From Flavobacterium sp. SH_e (GTDB taxonomy: Bacteria; Bacteroidota; Bacteroidia; Flavobacteriales; Flavobacteriaceae), in the NCBI RefSeq assembly GCF_025717045.1, contig NZ_JAOVZN010000003.1, positions 500,098-564,097 on the forward strand: DNA of 64,000 bases. The letters are read 5' to 3'. The number at the start of each line of letters is the position of its first letter. The first letter of the stretch is position 1. This document shows, one piece after another, positions 55,265 through 64,000 of the stretch. Both the position numbers and the translations under genes were made by a program. The notes under the pieces were generated by a model. The model did no database searches. It had not been told where the DNA came from and worked only from the letters and a program-made list of their open reading frames with translations.

Positions 55265-55840
55265 TTATTCGTTAAAAACTCTTTCGATTCTTTTATCTGG
55301 AATGAGCCATAACATCGCTACAATAAAATATGCTGCGCCAGAAATCCATTCATTATAAAATGCAGAAACAATTCCAATTAAATATAATACTAAAGAAATT
55401 TTTCCTTTAAAATCTTTCTTAAGCACTTTTCTTAAAGCTGAATCGTCTCTTTCACTGCACATAATAGTGTATTGCAGAATAATATATGAAATAGCGCAAA
55501 GCAATAAAATAATACCATACATTGTCATAGCGGGCTTCTCAAAATTGTGTTCTCCCATCCATCCAGTAGAAACAGGAATTAGCGAAAGCCAAAACAAAAA
55601 GTGCAGGTTACTCCATAATACTTTTCCGTTAACTTTTGATAATCCATGAAGTAAATAGTGGTGATTATTCCAGTAAATTCCAACATAAATAAAACTCAAA
55701 ACATAACTTAAAAACTTTGGAATTAGCGGTTTTAAATCGGCAAATTGATGCCCCTCAGGCACTTTAATTTCCAAAATCATAATCGTGATAATGATTGCCA
55801 AAACGCCATCACTAAAAGCTTCAAGTCTCCCTTTATTCAT
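55265..55840 (-). CDS. TMEM175-family (DUF1211) membrane protein
   Basis: 191 residues with about six hydrophobic helices. The opening RLEAFSDGVLAIIITIMILE carries the FSDGVxAI signature of TMEM175 channels, in which the helix-1 residues form the potassium filter; the line VGIYWNNHHYLLHGL is also typical. Bacterial members are potassium-leak channels. It is 3 bp upstream of the Crp/Fnr-like regulator, which may respond to or control it. Confidence 0.87.
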   Translation of the reverse strand: MNKGRLEAFSDGVLAIIITIMILEIKVPEGHQFADLKPLIPKFLSYVLSFIYVGIYWNNHHYLLHGLSKVNGKVLWSNLHFLFWLSLIPVSTGWMGEHNFEKPAMTMYGIILLLCAISYIILQYTIMCSERDDSALRKVLKKDFKGKISLVLYLIGIVSAFYNEWISGAAYFIVAMLWLIPDKRIERVFNE

Positions 55841-55859
55841 TTATAAAAAAATATGAAAA

Positions 55860-56750
55860 TTAAATTTTACCGTAATACATCGCTTTTACAATACCATCAG
55901 AAAGTCCAATTTTTGGAACATAAATCTGGCGTGCTCCGCTCCATTTCATCGCATTTAAATAGATGCGAGTTGCATGGATAATTACGTCGGCGCGGTCAGA
56001 ATTCAGACCTAATTCGGCAATTCTTTGTTCGTAAGTCAAAGAGTTTAAAAATGCGTACTGCGAGTTAACATAAATATACGAAAGCGGTTTTTCCTGCTGT
56101 TTTCCAGACATTTTAAACAATTTGTTGATGTTTCCTCCAGAACCTATTAACGTTACCTCATCGTAATCTGATGTGTTGGTTTTAATCCATTTTTCGATTT
56201 CATCCCAAACTACATCGTGAACCATATTATTCAACAAACGAACCGTTCCCGCTTTGAAAGATCTTGAAGTAATCATTTTTCCGTCAGAGAACAAAGTAAA
56301 TTCAGTACTACCACCACCAACGTCAACAAAAAGATAAGTTTCGTCAGATTTAATTAAATGATGTAAGTCTGTTGAAGCGATAATTGCGGCTTCTTTTTTA
56401 CCATCAATAATCTCGATTTTTATGTCGGCTTTTTTCTTAATTAAAGCCACAACTTCTTTAGCATTATAGGCTTCGCGCATTGCAGAAGTTGCAAATGCCA
56501 TATAACGCTCTACTTTATGTACTTTCATCAAAAGATTGAATGCTTTCATTGCATCAACCATTCGATCGATATTTTCTTGTGAAATTTCTCCAACTGTAAA
56601 GGCGTCTTGCCCTAAACGAATTGGCACACGAACAAGGGAACTTTTATTAAACTGTGGTTCTTTCCCTTCTTGTTCTACAACGTTAGCTATCAAAAGCCTC
56701 ATGGCATTCGAACCGATATCTATTGCTGCAAACTTCCTTATATTAATCAT
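55860..56750 (-). CDS. ppx: Exopolyphosphatase, Ppx/GppA family
   Basis: 296 residues from the ATG at 56750 (a GTG two codons earlier is possible). Actin-like ASKHA fold: phosphate 1 line AAIDIGSNAMRLL, phosphate 2 line FVDVGGGSTEF (about 141-151), and adenosine line LIGSGGNINKLF. Removes terminal phosphates from polyphosphate and possibly pppGpp. Shorter than E. coli Ppx (no C-terminal HD-like domain), which is normal in Bacteroidota. Lies 34 bp after ppk1; the pair controls polyphosphate turnover. Confidence 0.92.
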   Translation of the reverse strand: MINIRKFAAIDIGSNAMRLLIANVVEQEGKEPQFNKSSLVRVPIRLGQDAFTVGEISQENIDRMVDAMKAFNLLMKVHKVERYMAFATSAMREAYNAKEVVALIKKKADIKIEIIDGKKEAAIIASTDLHHLIKSDETYLFVDVGGGSTEFTLFSDGKMITSRSFKAGTVRLLNNMVHDVVWDEIEKWIKTNTSDYDEVTLIGSGGNINKLFKMSGKQQEKPLSYIYVNSQYAFLNSLTYEQRIAELGLNSDRADVIIHATRIYLNAMKWSGARQIYVPKIGLSDGIVKAMYYGKI

Positions 56751-56784
56751 GCTCACTTTATGATTTGAAATTGGTTTTAAATTA

Positions 56785-58863
56785 TTAATTTACTTTTTGA
56801 GGAACCTCTTCTAGTACTGCTATTTTATTCTGATAATATTTATAGGTTTCAAATTGTGCTCTAAAAGGGGCATGATTGTTCTTTGGCTTATATTTATTAT
56901 CTAATTTATATGAATGGTATCTTACTTTTACATTTCCTTTCCAGGCAATGTTGAAATTATCAATTAATTCTTTTTTAATTTCAAGGTCATAAATTGGACA
57001 GGTTACCTCAACTCTTCCATCTAAATTTCTTGTCATGAAATCGGCAGACGAGATATAAACTTCGGTTAAACCGGCATTTCCAAAAATATAAACTCTTGAA
57101 TGCTCTAAATAATTATCGACGATACTTATCGCTTCGATATTTTCGCTCATTCCTGGAATTCCCGGAATTAAAGAGCATATTCCTCTTACTTGAAGTTGGA
57201 TTTTTACTCCTGCGTTACTTGCTTCATATAATTTATCGATCATTTTAAAATCGGATAAACTATTCATTTTTAATTTTATGTGCGTTTTTCTACCAGCCAA
57301 AGCATGAAGAATTTCGCGGTCAATCAGCTTTATAAATTTGCTTCTTGTATAATGTGGTGATACAATTAAATGTTTGTATCTGTGAACTCTATAATTGATA
57401 TCAAAAAATTCGAATATTTTTGATGTATCTTTTAAAATACCTTGATGACAAGTTAAAAGTGTTACATCGGTATAAATTTTAGCTGTCGATTCGTTGAAGT
57501 TTCCAGTAGAAATAAATCCATAACGACGATTTTTACCTTCTTCCAATCTTTCTATAACACAAATTTTACTGTGTACTTTAAGGCCTTTTATTCCAAAAAT
57601 AAGTTCAATCCCTTCGGTCTGCATTTGTTCTGCGTACGAAATATTTGAAGCTTCATCAAAACGGGCTTGAAGTTCGATTTGAACCACTACTCTTTTTCCG
57701 TTTTTGGCAGCATTAATAAGCGAGCTGATAATTTGCGAATTCTTTGCCAAACGATATAAAGTAATTTTAATACTAGTTACTTTTGGATCTAAAGCGGCTT
57801 CTCGCAAAAATTTTGTCAGATATGAAAATGATTGGTATGGTGCGTGAACTAAATAATCTTTTTTAGAGATTTTTTCTAAAATACTTCCATCAAGACTTAA
57901 ACCTGGAACTGGCAAGGGTTCATTTGGTTTATATAATAAATCATAACGTCCTAAATTTGGAAACCCCATATAATCACGGCGGTTATGATATCTTCCACCT
58001 GGTATTATACTATCTGTTTCTACAATTTTCATTTTATCTAGGAAGAAATGTAGCGTATCGTCTTCAATTAAACTATCATAAATAAAACGAACAGGCTCTC
58101 CAATTCTACGGTCTTTTACCGATGAAGCAATTTTTTCGAGCATACTTTTACTCAAATCACTATCGATGTCTAATTGAGCATCACGAGTAATTTTGATCAT
58201 GTGGGCAGAAACGCTTTTATAATCAAAAATATTAAAGATGTTTTTGAGTTTGAAACGGATAACATCGTCAATTAAAATCACATATTGTTTTTCGTCTTCT
58301 GAAGGAAGAACTACAAAACGATTTATGGTTTTTGGAATTTCGATTAAAGCATAACGAACTTCTTCATTTGCCAATTCTAAACGAACTGCTAAATATCCTA
58401 GAGTATCCTTTAATACTGGAAAAACTGCTAGATCATTCAAAATGATAGTAACCAATTCTGGACTTAATTTTTGATTGTAAAAATCCTTTAAAAAACATTC
58501 CTGTTTTGGTGTTATCTGAGTTTCGTTTATAATAAAGATATTTTCGGCTTCAAGTTCTGCTTCAATATTTCCTAGAATACGTAAACTTTCAGATTGTTGC
58601 TGAATTACAATTTCGGTAATATCCTTAATTAATTGATGAGCAGAAATACCGCCCAAATATTTTTCACCAGAAATACCAGAGAGACTCAATCGTCGAATGG
58701 CTGCGTACCGAACTCTAAAAAATTCATCTAAATTGTTTGAAAAAATTCCAACAAAACGCAGTCTGTCTAAAAGAGGAACCGTATTATCTCCAGCTTCCTG
58801 AAGAACTCTTGCATTAAACGCTAACCAGCTTTTTTCTCTATCGATATATTTCTGTTCGTACAC
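56785..58863 (-). CDS. ppk1: Polyphosphate kinase 1
   Basis: 692 residues from a GTG at 58863, 5 bp after the SixA-like gene. Synthesises polyphosphate from ATP. Four domains are visible: N-terminal YIDREKSWLAFNARVL (about 5-20), FSNNLDEFFRVR (about 42-53), SVSAHMIKITRDA-type middle part, and the C-terminal catalytic half with YHNRRDYMGFPNLGRYDLLY, LKVHSKICVIER (His near residue 434, the phospho-acceptor) and SADFMTRNLDGRVEV. All major motifs are intact. Confidence 0.95.
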   Translation of the reverse strand: MYEQKYIDREKSWLAFNARVLQEAGDNTVPLLDRLRFVGIFSNNLDEFFRVRYAAIRRLSLSGISGEKYLGGISAHQLIKDITEIVIQQQSESLRILGNIEAELEAENIFIINETQITPKQECFLKDFYNQKLSPELVTIILNDLAVFPVLKDTLGYLAVRLELANEEVRYALIEIPKTINRFVVLPSEDEKQYVILIDDVIRFKLKNIFNIFDYKSVSAHMIKITRDAQLDIDSDLSKSMLEKIASSVKDRRIGEPVRFIYDSLIEDDTLHFFLDKMKIVETDSIIPGGRYHNRRDYMGFPNLGRYDLLYKPNEPLPVPGLSLDGSILEKISKKDYLVHAPYQSFSYLTKFLREAALDPKVTSIKITLYRLAKNSQIISSLINAAKNGKRVVVQIELQARFDEASNISYAEQMQTEGIELIFGIKGLKVHSKICVIERLEEGKNRRYGFISTGNFNESTAKIYTDVTLLTCHQGILKDTSKIFEFFDINYRVHRYKHLIVSPHYTRSKFIKLIDREILHALAGRKTHIKLKMNSLSDFKMIDKLYEASNAGVKIQLQVRGICSLIPGIPGMSENIEAISIVDNYLEHSRVYIFGNAGLTEVYISSADFMTRNLDGRVEVTCPIYDLEIKKELIDNFNIAWKGNVKVRYHSYKLDNKYKPKNNHAPFRAQFETYKYYQNKIAVLEEVPQKVN

Positions 58864-58868
58864 TGTTA

Positions 58869-59354
58869 TTATTTTAAATCTTTGGGGAAAATAGTTTTAT
58901 GTGTTTTGCCTTTATTGATAGCATCCCAACTGTCAGAGTCAAATTGCAATGACACAAACCCCGAAGTTGGAACATTTTCTATAAAAACATCCCCAAATTT
59001 ATTAACAAAATTTGTAATAGCCTCGTTATGTCCGAAAAGAATAACGCTTTCAAAACTATTATCACACGATTTGATAACTTTTTCCAATTGTTTTTCGTCA
59101 AAAGTGTAAAGATCGTCTCTGTAAACGATACTTTCTATGGGGTAAGAAATGTTTTGAGCAAAAATCAAAGCCGTTTCTGAAGCTCTTGCGGCAGTACTGC
59201 TCCATATAATATAAGTCTTTGGAAGATATTTAGAGATATTTAATGAAACATCATGCGCATCTAAAATTCCTCTCTTCATTAAAGGACGATCGAAATCTTT
59301 TAAAGGTGCTTCCCAACTTGATTTGGCATGACGTATTAAAATGAGATTTTTCAT
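58869..59354 (-). CDS. SixA-like histidine phosphatase
   Basis: 161 residues from the ATG at 59354 (two earlier in-frame starts are possible). The RHG-type catalytic loop is LILIRHAKSSWE (about 4-15) and the second His lies in ILFGHNEAITNF. SixA removes phosphate from phospho-histidine proteins. In Bacteroidota a SixA-like gene often precedes ppk1, as here, with a 5-bp gap. It may control phospho-enzyme states or phosphate signalling. Confidence 0.88.
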   Translation of the reverse strand: MKNLILIRHAKSSWEAPLKDFDRPLMKRGILDAHDVSLNISKYLPKTYIIWSSTAARASETALIFAQNISYPIESIVYRDDLYTFDEKQLEKVIKSCDNSFESVILFGHNEAITNFVNKFGDVFIENVPTSGFVSLQFDSDSWDAINKGKTHKTIFPKDLK

Positions 59355-59853
59355 AAGCATCAAATTTTTAAAACCCTGATTTGGAGGTTCATTTTTTAAA
59401 TAAGTTCTAATTTACAAAAGATATTTTAAACCTTTTCTATTTTTTATTTCTGTTAACATTATATATAAATTTTAACAAGAATTAATTATTCGTAAAACAT
59501 AAAAAGTTAAAAAAAAATTAATCTTAAAAATTTGTGTTTTATGTACTTCATCTATGAAATGAGCATTTGATCGATATTTTACAATTTCGTAAAATTTTAA
59601 CCAAATACTTGATTATTAATTATTTAGCCTATTTAAAAAGTTTCCAATATCGCTAAAAAGTCAAAATTTTAAGACGATAATTTTTGCATTTCAAAGTTAA
59701 AAAAAATCGTTTTCGACGGAAATTTTAATAAAAAACGAACACTTTAACGAGTTTTTAGGTTAGTTACAGATAAAAAAATATAATTAGAAAAACTCTAATA
59801 TAACTTTGATTCTGTTAAAATTTCATAAATACTTTAAAACAAAATCTTAAGTT
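59355..59853. other. 499-bp AT-rich divergent intergenic region
   Basis: Between the polyphosphate operon and the adhesin locus. It holds a possible -7 box TAACTTTG at 59801-59808, 45 bp before the small secreted-protein gene, with no clear -33 element. The rest is very AT-rich without ORFs, strong hairpins or repeats I can recognise. Its size fits a regulated surface-protein promoter region. Confidence 0.5.
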
Positions 59854-60405
59854 ATGAAAACTAAATCTACTCTTGAAAAAGCAGTAAAATTTGTAAACAA
59901 TTGTAAGTATATTTTTTTCTCGAAAAGAAATATTTTCAAAAAAAGCATTTTTTTCCTGCTGTTTTTTTTGATAACAACTTTTTCATTTGCTCAAAGTGAA
60001 AATGTGGATTCGTACTTAACAAACTTAGAAAACTCTGGTCAGAATTCTAAGCTTAGCCACGTCAAGCATCTTCTGTATGATTTACAGTCGGCAGTTTATT
60101 CTTCGTCGGGGGAAATAAACGTTTATGGCGATCAGCCTACTGTCTTATTTACAGATATGAACTCAATCAATACCCTAAATACTTCTGTGTCTTTAAAAAA
60201 CGATATTGAAATTGCCACGATTAAAATAGAGAAATCATCAGATTTAAATAAATCTATCGATCTAAATTCTTTCTCTGGCTTTGAAAAGCTACAATACATT
60301 TTCATCATTTCAGAAATTGAAACCAGTCCTTCTGTGATTAATAATCTGATTAAAAATGACTCTTCAAAATATATTCTTATTTATAAAATCTCTATAGGCG
60401 GATAA
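59854..60405 (+). CDS. Small exported protein preceding the adhesin gene
   Basis: 183 residues. The N-terminus has a long basic region (about 1-30), then a hydrophobic signal segment ending SFAQ at about residue 47, an unusually long signal region. The mature ~135 residues are Ser/Asn/Ile-rich with no motif I recognise. It lies 16 bp before the giant repeat adhesin and is surely co-transcribed. It may be an accessory factor for the adhesin or its export; this is inference. Confidence 0.68.
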   Translation: MKTKSTLEKAVKFVNNCKYIFFSKRNIFKKSIFFLLFFLITTFSFAQSENVDSYLTNLENSGQNSKLSHVKHLLYDLQSAVYSSSGEINVYGDQPTVLFTDMNSINTLNTSVSLKNDIEIATIKIEKSSDLNKSIDLNSFSGFEKLQYIFIISEIETSPSVINNLIKNDSSKYILIYKISIGG

Positions 60406-60421
60406 TTTAAAACCCATTACT

Positions 60422-63400
60422 ATGAAAAAATTCTACTCTCAACATTTTGCGGTTTTTTATTTCTTTTTGATGCTTGTTATGGGCATTACTGAAGGAAACT
60501 CGCAAGTTATAAAACCGTTTAAAGAAAGAACTTCTTCTTATTCTCCTACAAAAACAATCTATAAAATTAAAGGGAATTTTACGATGATGGGGAATACTAA
60601 CTTGACTTTACAGAATTATGCTGTTGACAGAACCAATGGAACAAATGCAATGGTTTATGTTGATAAGGATAGTGATAATCAAACGCATAACTCTTCTTCT
60701 GCAACTTTAGATTTGCTAAACGATAGCGGAACAAAATTAACAAACTGCTACAATATCGTTTATGCTGGATTGTATTGGACAGGAAGGGTTTCTGATGCAA
60801 ATAATAGTCCTAACTCTTTTTCTGTTACTAAGAATGGGGTAACCAAAACTTTAGATAAACGAAAAATTTTATTTAAAGGTCCGCTTGATAGCAGTTATGA
60901 TGAATTTACAGCTACGGATATTTATTTTCCAACAAATGCCGATAACAATATGTTTACTGCCTATGCAGAAGTTACAGACTATGTAAGAACAAACGGAGTT
61001 GGTGAATACTTTGCTGCTAATATTGCAGCGACTGAAGGATCTGATGGCGGTTCAATTGGAAAATATGCAGGATGGGGTTTGGTAGTTGTTTATGAAAACT
61101 CTAATATGAAAAACAGAGATATTACTGTTTTTGATGGTCATGCCTTTGTACAAAATTCAGTAACTGCAAATTACAGCATTCCAGTTTCTGGATTTAACTC
61201 TGTAGCATCTGGACCAGTTGGAATTAAACTTGGGGTTATGGCTGGTGAAGGTGATGTGAATTATGACGGAGATTATTTTCAAATTCAAAAATTAAATACC
61301 AACAATTATCTTAGTTTAAGCCGAACAGGAAATACCACAAATAATTTCTTTAATTCATCGATCAGTACTGGAGGAAATTCCCGAAACCCTAATTTGGTTA
61401 ATAATTCAGGAATTGATATTAGTATGTTTGATCTCCCAAACAGTGCTAAAGATATTATTGGAAACAATCAAACTTCGACCACTTTTAAGTACGGATCAAC
61501 AATTGACACCTATACCATCTTCTCTATTGTCATGGCAGTCGATGCTTATGTTCCAGAAATAGAAGGTGTCCTTACTGCCACAACAATTAACGGAAGTGCT
61601 GCTGGTGCAGGTCCATATACCGTTTTGCCTGGTCAGGAACTTGGTTATAAAATTCAAATAAAAAACAGAGGATCCGAAGCAATACAAAATAGTAAAATTG
61701 TTATTCCGATTCCGTACAACGCTACATTTGTAAGTGGAAGTTTAGCAAAAACAGTAAATTTCAGTCCTGCTCCTACTCCAAATGCTTTGACGTATGAACC
61801 TACAATTGGTGCAAATGGGTCTATTGTTTGGGATATAGGAACATTACCACTTCCTTCTGATCCAAATACTGTTTTAGCAGAATTGACATTCAAATTAAAA
61901 TCTACAGAAAACTGTGCTTTACTTAAAAATTCAAATTGCAGCAATGTGATTCAAGTAAACGGTTCGTTGAGTGGAAAAGGCGTTAATTCTGGCGTAACCG
62001 TAACTGATAAAGCTTTAATCTTAGGCTATACATCATCTGGAAGCTGCACAGGAACTGCGATTTCTGCTCCACTTCAGACCACAATAAATTCTACGAATTA
62101 TACTAATGCGAATTGTCAGGCTACTTCGCCTACTATTGCTTTTACTTTTTGTAATGGTGCATCTTCAATACCAATTACAGATGTGACAGGTTCGTTTCCT
62201 CCTGGCTCTACATTTTACAATGCATACCCTGTAGTTGCTGGAACAACAACACAATATACAATTAACAATCCGTTCCCTGCTACAGTTGGTACATCTACAT
62301 ATTATGCAATTCCTCCTGGAGCTACCGGCGGATGTTATTTCCAATTTACTATAACTATTGAAAGCATTACAACAATGCCGACAGTTACTACTCCTTTAAA
62401 TTATTGTGTGGGTGATACTGCAGTTCCATTAACTGCTGTACCAAGTAAACCGGAATATACATTATATTATTATCTAACTGCGAATTCAACAGGACAGCAA
62501 ACGTTAACTCCTTCCACTGATACTGCAGGGCAATTTACATATTATGTAGCCGAAGGAAAAACAAATGCTTGCATTGGTCCTAAAAAAGCTATTGTAGTTA
62601 ATATAAATGCAAAACCTACAGTAACAATAACTAATCCGCTTCCTATTTGTGCACCAGCTACTTCGTTAGATTTGACTGCTGCAAGCGTTACTGCTGGAAG
62701 TTCATCAGGATTAACTTATACCTATTGGACAGATTCGGCAGCGACAATTCCGTATGCAAATTATGCGACTGCTATTCCTGGTACATATTACATTAAAGGA
62801 ACAAACGCTTCTAATTGTTACGATATAAAACCAGTTGTTGTTACAAAAAGTACTGTAACTGTAACCGAAGTAATAGCTTCTCATCTAGATGTAACTTGTT
62901 TTAATCAATCTACAGGGGCTATTACAGTAAACAATGCTTCTGGTGGCGTTGCTCCTTATAGCTATTCATGGAAAAAAAATGGATCTGCTTATGCTGGCAC
63001 TTCTCAAACTTTAAGCAATTTAGGATTTGGAAGTTACGAGGTTACTGCAACTGATGCAAATGGATGTCAAGGAAAATTGACAATCAATATTTCACAGCCC
63101 TCCGCTGCTCTGGCTTTAGGAGCTTCATCTAAAACAGATGCTTCATGCTATGGAGCAAGCACTGGAACTGTGACTGCGGGAACTGTAACAAACTCTGTTG
63201 GAACTGTATCTTATTCTTGGAAAAACAGCGCAAACGCAGAAGTCGGAACAACTGCTTCTGTTTCAAACCTTCCTGCCGGAACCTATACTTTAACCGTGAC
63301 GGATTCATGCTCTTCTCAGACAAATTCTGTTACAGTTGGACAGCCTTCTGCAGCTTTAGCTTTGGGAGCTTCCTCTAAAACAGACGCTTCATGCTACGGC

Positions 63401-64000
63401 GCAAGCACTGGAACTGTGACTGCGGGGACTGTAACAAACTCTGTTGGAACTGTTATTTACTCTTGGAAAAACAGCGCTAATGCAGAAGTTGGAAACACAG
63501 CTTCAGTTTCAAACCTTCCTGCCGGAACCTATACTTTAACTGTGACGGATTCATGCTCTTCTCAGACAAATTCTGTTACTATTGGACAGCCTTCTGCTGC
63601 TCTGGCTTTGGGAGCTTCCTCTAAAACGGATGCTTCATGCTACGGAGCAAGCACCGGAACTGTGACTGCGGGGACTGTAACAAACTCTGTGGGAACTGTA
63701 GCCTATTCTTGGAAAAACAGCGCTAATATTGAAGTCGGAACAGCAGCTTCCGTTTCAAACCTGCCTGCCGGAACATATACTTTAACCGTAACGGATTCAT
63801 GCTCTTCTCAGACAAATTCTGTGACTGTTGGACAGCCTTCTGCAGCTTTAGCTTTAGGGGCTTCATCTAAAACGGATGCTTCATGCTACGGAGCAAGCAC
63901 TGGAACTGTGACTGCAGGGACTGTAACAAACTCTGTGGGAACTGTAGCCTATTCTTGGAAAAACAGCGCTAACGCAGAAGTGGGAACAACTGCTTCTGTT
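60422..64000 (+). CDS. Giant SprB-repeat adhesin (5' part, runs off the window)
   Basis: Open frame of 1193 codons from the ATG at 60422, with no stop in the window. Signal peptide about 1-28 (ending EGNSQ). Residues about 40-370 form a flavobacterial adhesin head domain (NCYNIVYAGLYWTGR, YAGWGLVVVYENSNM). A DUF11-like stretch follows (about 375-540; ATTINGSAAGAGPYTVLPGQ). Next come Ig/PKD-like domains with Cys (about 540-818), and from residue 819 tandem 82-residue SprB-type repeats (CxxxSTGTVTAG, YSWKNSANAEVG, LPAGTYTLTVTDSC). SprB is the gliding adhesin secreted by T9SS; a C-terminal sorting domain is expected downstream. Not proven to be sprB itself: the sprC/sprD neighbours are absent. 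Confidence 0.85.
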   Translation, partial: MKKFYSQHFAVFYFFLMLVMGITEGNSQVIKPFKERTSSYSPTKTIYKIKGNFTMMGNTNLTLQNYAVDRTNGTNAMVYVDKDSDNQTHNSSSATLDLLNDSGTKLTNCYNIVYAGLYWTGRVSDANNSPNSFSVTKNGVTKTLDKRKILFKGPLDSSYDEFTATDIYFPTNADNNMFTAYAEVTDYVRTNGVGEYFAANIAATEGSDGGSIGKYAGWGLVVVYENSNMKNRDITVFDGHAFVQNSVTANYSIPVSGFNSVASGPVGIKLGVMAGEGDVNYDGDYFQIQKLNTNNYLSLSRTGNTTNNFFNSSISTGGNSRNPNLVNNSGIDISMFDLPNSAKDIIGNNQTSTTFKYGSTIDTYTIFSIVMAVDAYVPEIEGVLTATTINGSAAGAGPYTVLPGQELGYKIQIKNRGSEAIQNSKIVIPIPYNATFVSGSLAKTVNFSPAPTPNALTYEPTIGANGSIVWDIGTLPLPSDPNTVLAELTFKLKSTENCALLKNSNCSNVIQVNGSLSGKGVNSGVTVTDKALILGYTSSGSCTGTAISAPLQTTINSTNYTNANCQATSPTIAFTFCNGASSIPITDVTGSFPPGSTFYNAYPVVAGTTTQYTINNPFPATVGTSTYYAIPPGATGGCYFQFTITIESITTMPTVTTPLNYCVGDTAVPLTAVPSKPEYTLYYYLTANSTGQQTLTPSTDTAGQFTYYVAEGKTNACIGPKKAIVVNINAKPTVTITNPLPICAPATSLDLTAASVTAGSSSGLTYTYWTDSAATIPYANYATAIPGTYYIKGTNASNCYDIKPVVVTKSTVTVTEVIASHLDVTCFNQSTGAITVNNASGGVAPYSYSWKKNGSAYAGTSQTLSNLGFGSYEVTATDANGCQGKLTINISQPSAALALGASSKTDASCYGASTGTVTAGTVTNSVGTVSYSWKNSANAEVGTTASVSNLPAGTYTLTVTDSCSSQTNSVTVGQPSAALALGASSKTDASCYGASTGTVTAGTVTNSVGTVIYSWKNSANAEVGNTASVSNLPAGTYTLTVTDSCSSQTNSVTIGQPSAALALGASSKTDASCYGASTGTVTAGTVTNSVGTVAYSWKNSANIEVGTAASVSNLPAGTYTLTVTDSCSSQTNSVTVGQPSAALALGASSKTDASCYGASTGTVTAGTVTNSVGTVAYSWKNSANAEVGTTASV
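62876..64000 (+). repeat. 246-bp tandem repeats in adhesin gene
   Basis: Units begin at 62876, 63122, 63368, 63614 and 63860 (last one cut), each exactly 246 bp (82 codons). The first is divergent; the other four are nearly identical at base level, differing mainly at synonymous sites, with shared lines such as ASSKTDASCYGASTG. Confidence 0.95.

Noticed and set aside
60597..61944. Minus-strand ORFs within the adhesin gene
   Set aside because: Antisense shadows of a long uninterrupted plus-strand frame with clear domain content.
62876..64000. Regular repeats that could suggest a CRISPR array
   Set aside because: Units are 246 bp, contiguous without spacers, and translate in one frame to an adhesin domain.

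Overview
The window is AT-rich chromosomal DNA from a member of the Bacteroidota, almost certainly Flavobacterium or a very close relative. The evidence is a type IX secretion (T9SS) C-terminal sorting signal, an adhesin with SprB-type repeats, many TonB-dependent/outer-membrane barrel proteins with signal peptides ending in -AQ, an alpha-beta fused 2-oxoacid dehydrogenase E1, promoter -7 boxes of the TAnnTTTG type, and no obvious Shine-Dalgarno sequences. No rRNA, tRNA, CRISPR array, insertion sequence or prophage was seen. The window looks like core genome with a few variable surface-protein loci.

Layout. 0.1-2 kb: a DUF2490 outer-membrane protein and a YheT-type hydrolase. 2.1-8.4 kb: a tight six-gene operon encoding a TolC/MacA/MacB-like tripartite exporter with its own LytS/LytR-type two-component pair, followed by an orphan membrane histidine kinase (8.6-10 kb). 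10-19.9 kb: SIMPL protein, rhomboid protease, lipid A acyltransferase, a T9SS-secreted GH128-like glycosidase, GlmM, ACP phosphodiesterase-like protein, gamma-glutamyltransferase and a ClC channel with CBS domains. 20-32.7 kb: TPR protein, UvrA, a LOG-type protein, an M1-peptidase-like protein that has lost its zinc site, fused E1 dehydrogenase and KdsB. 32.8-38.7 kb: methyltransferase, YgiD-like dioxygenase, RecD-like helicase, DUF3822-RsmD pair and a lipoprotein. 38.8-46.1 kb: a surface-sensing locus made of a TonB-dependent receptor, three paralogous small barrels plus a broken fourth, and a divergent OmpR-type two-component system. 46.3-55.8 kb: ketopantoate-reductase-like enzyme, dicarboxylate symporter, RNase P RNA, BON/LysM envelope proteins, a two-domain DUF1963-like protein, dnaX, an NAD(P)H oxidoreductase, a Crp/Fnr regulator and a TMEM175-like channel. 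55.9-59.4 kb: a polyphosphate operon (SixA-like phosphatase, Ppk1, Ppx). 59.9-64 kb: a small secreted protein and the first 1193 codons of a giant repeat adhesin that runs off the end.

The observations most worth following are four. (1) dnaX is split by an A10 run that forms an exact A AAA AAG slippery site in the right frame; the tau C-terminal part continues in the -1 frame. (2) Three GTTAAT direct repeats lie exactly 11 bp apart between the TonB-dependent receptor and the OmpR-type two-component system, and the core GTAGGTTAAT recurs in two spacers of the adjacent barrel array. (3) The barrel array itself shows recent duplication and decay. (4) Nearly identical 246-bp repeats make up the adhesin. 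Several families of long palindromic intergenic repeats are also present.
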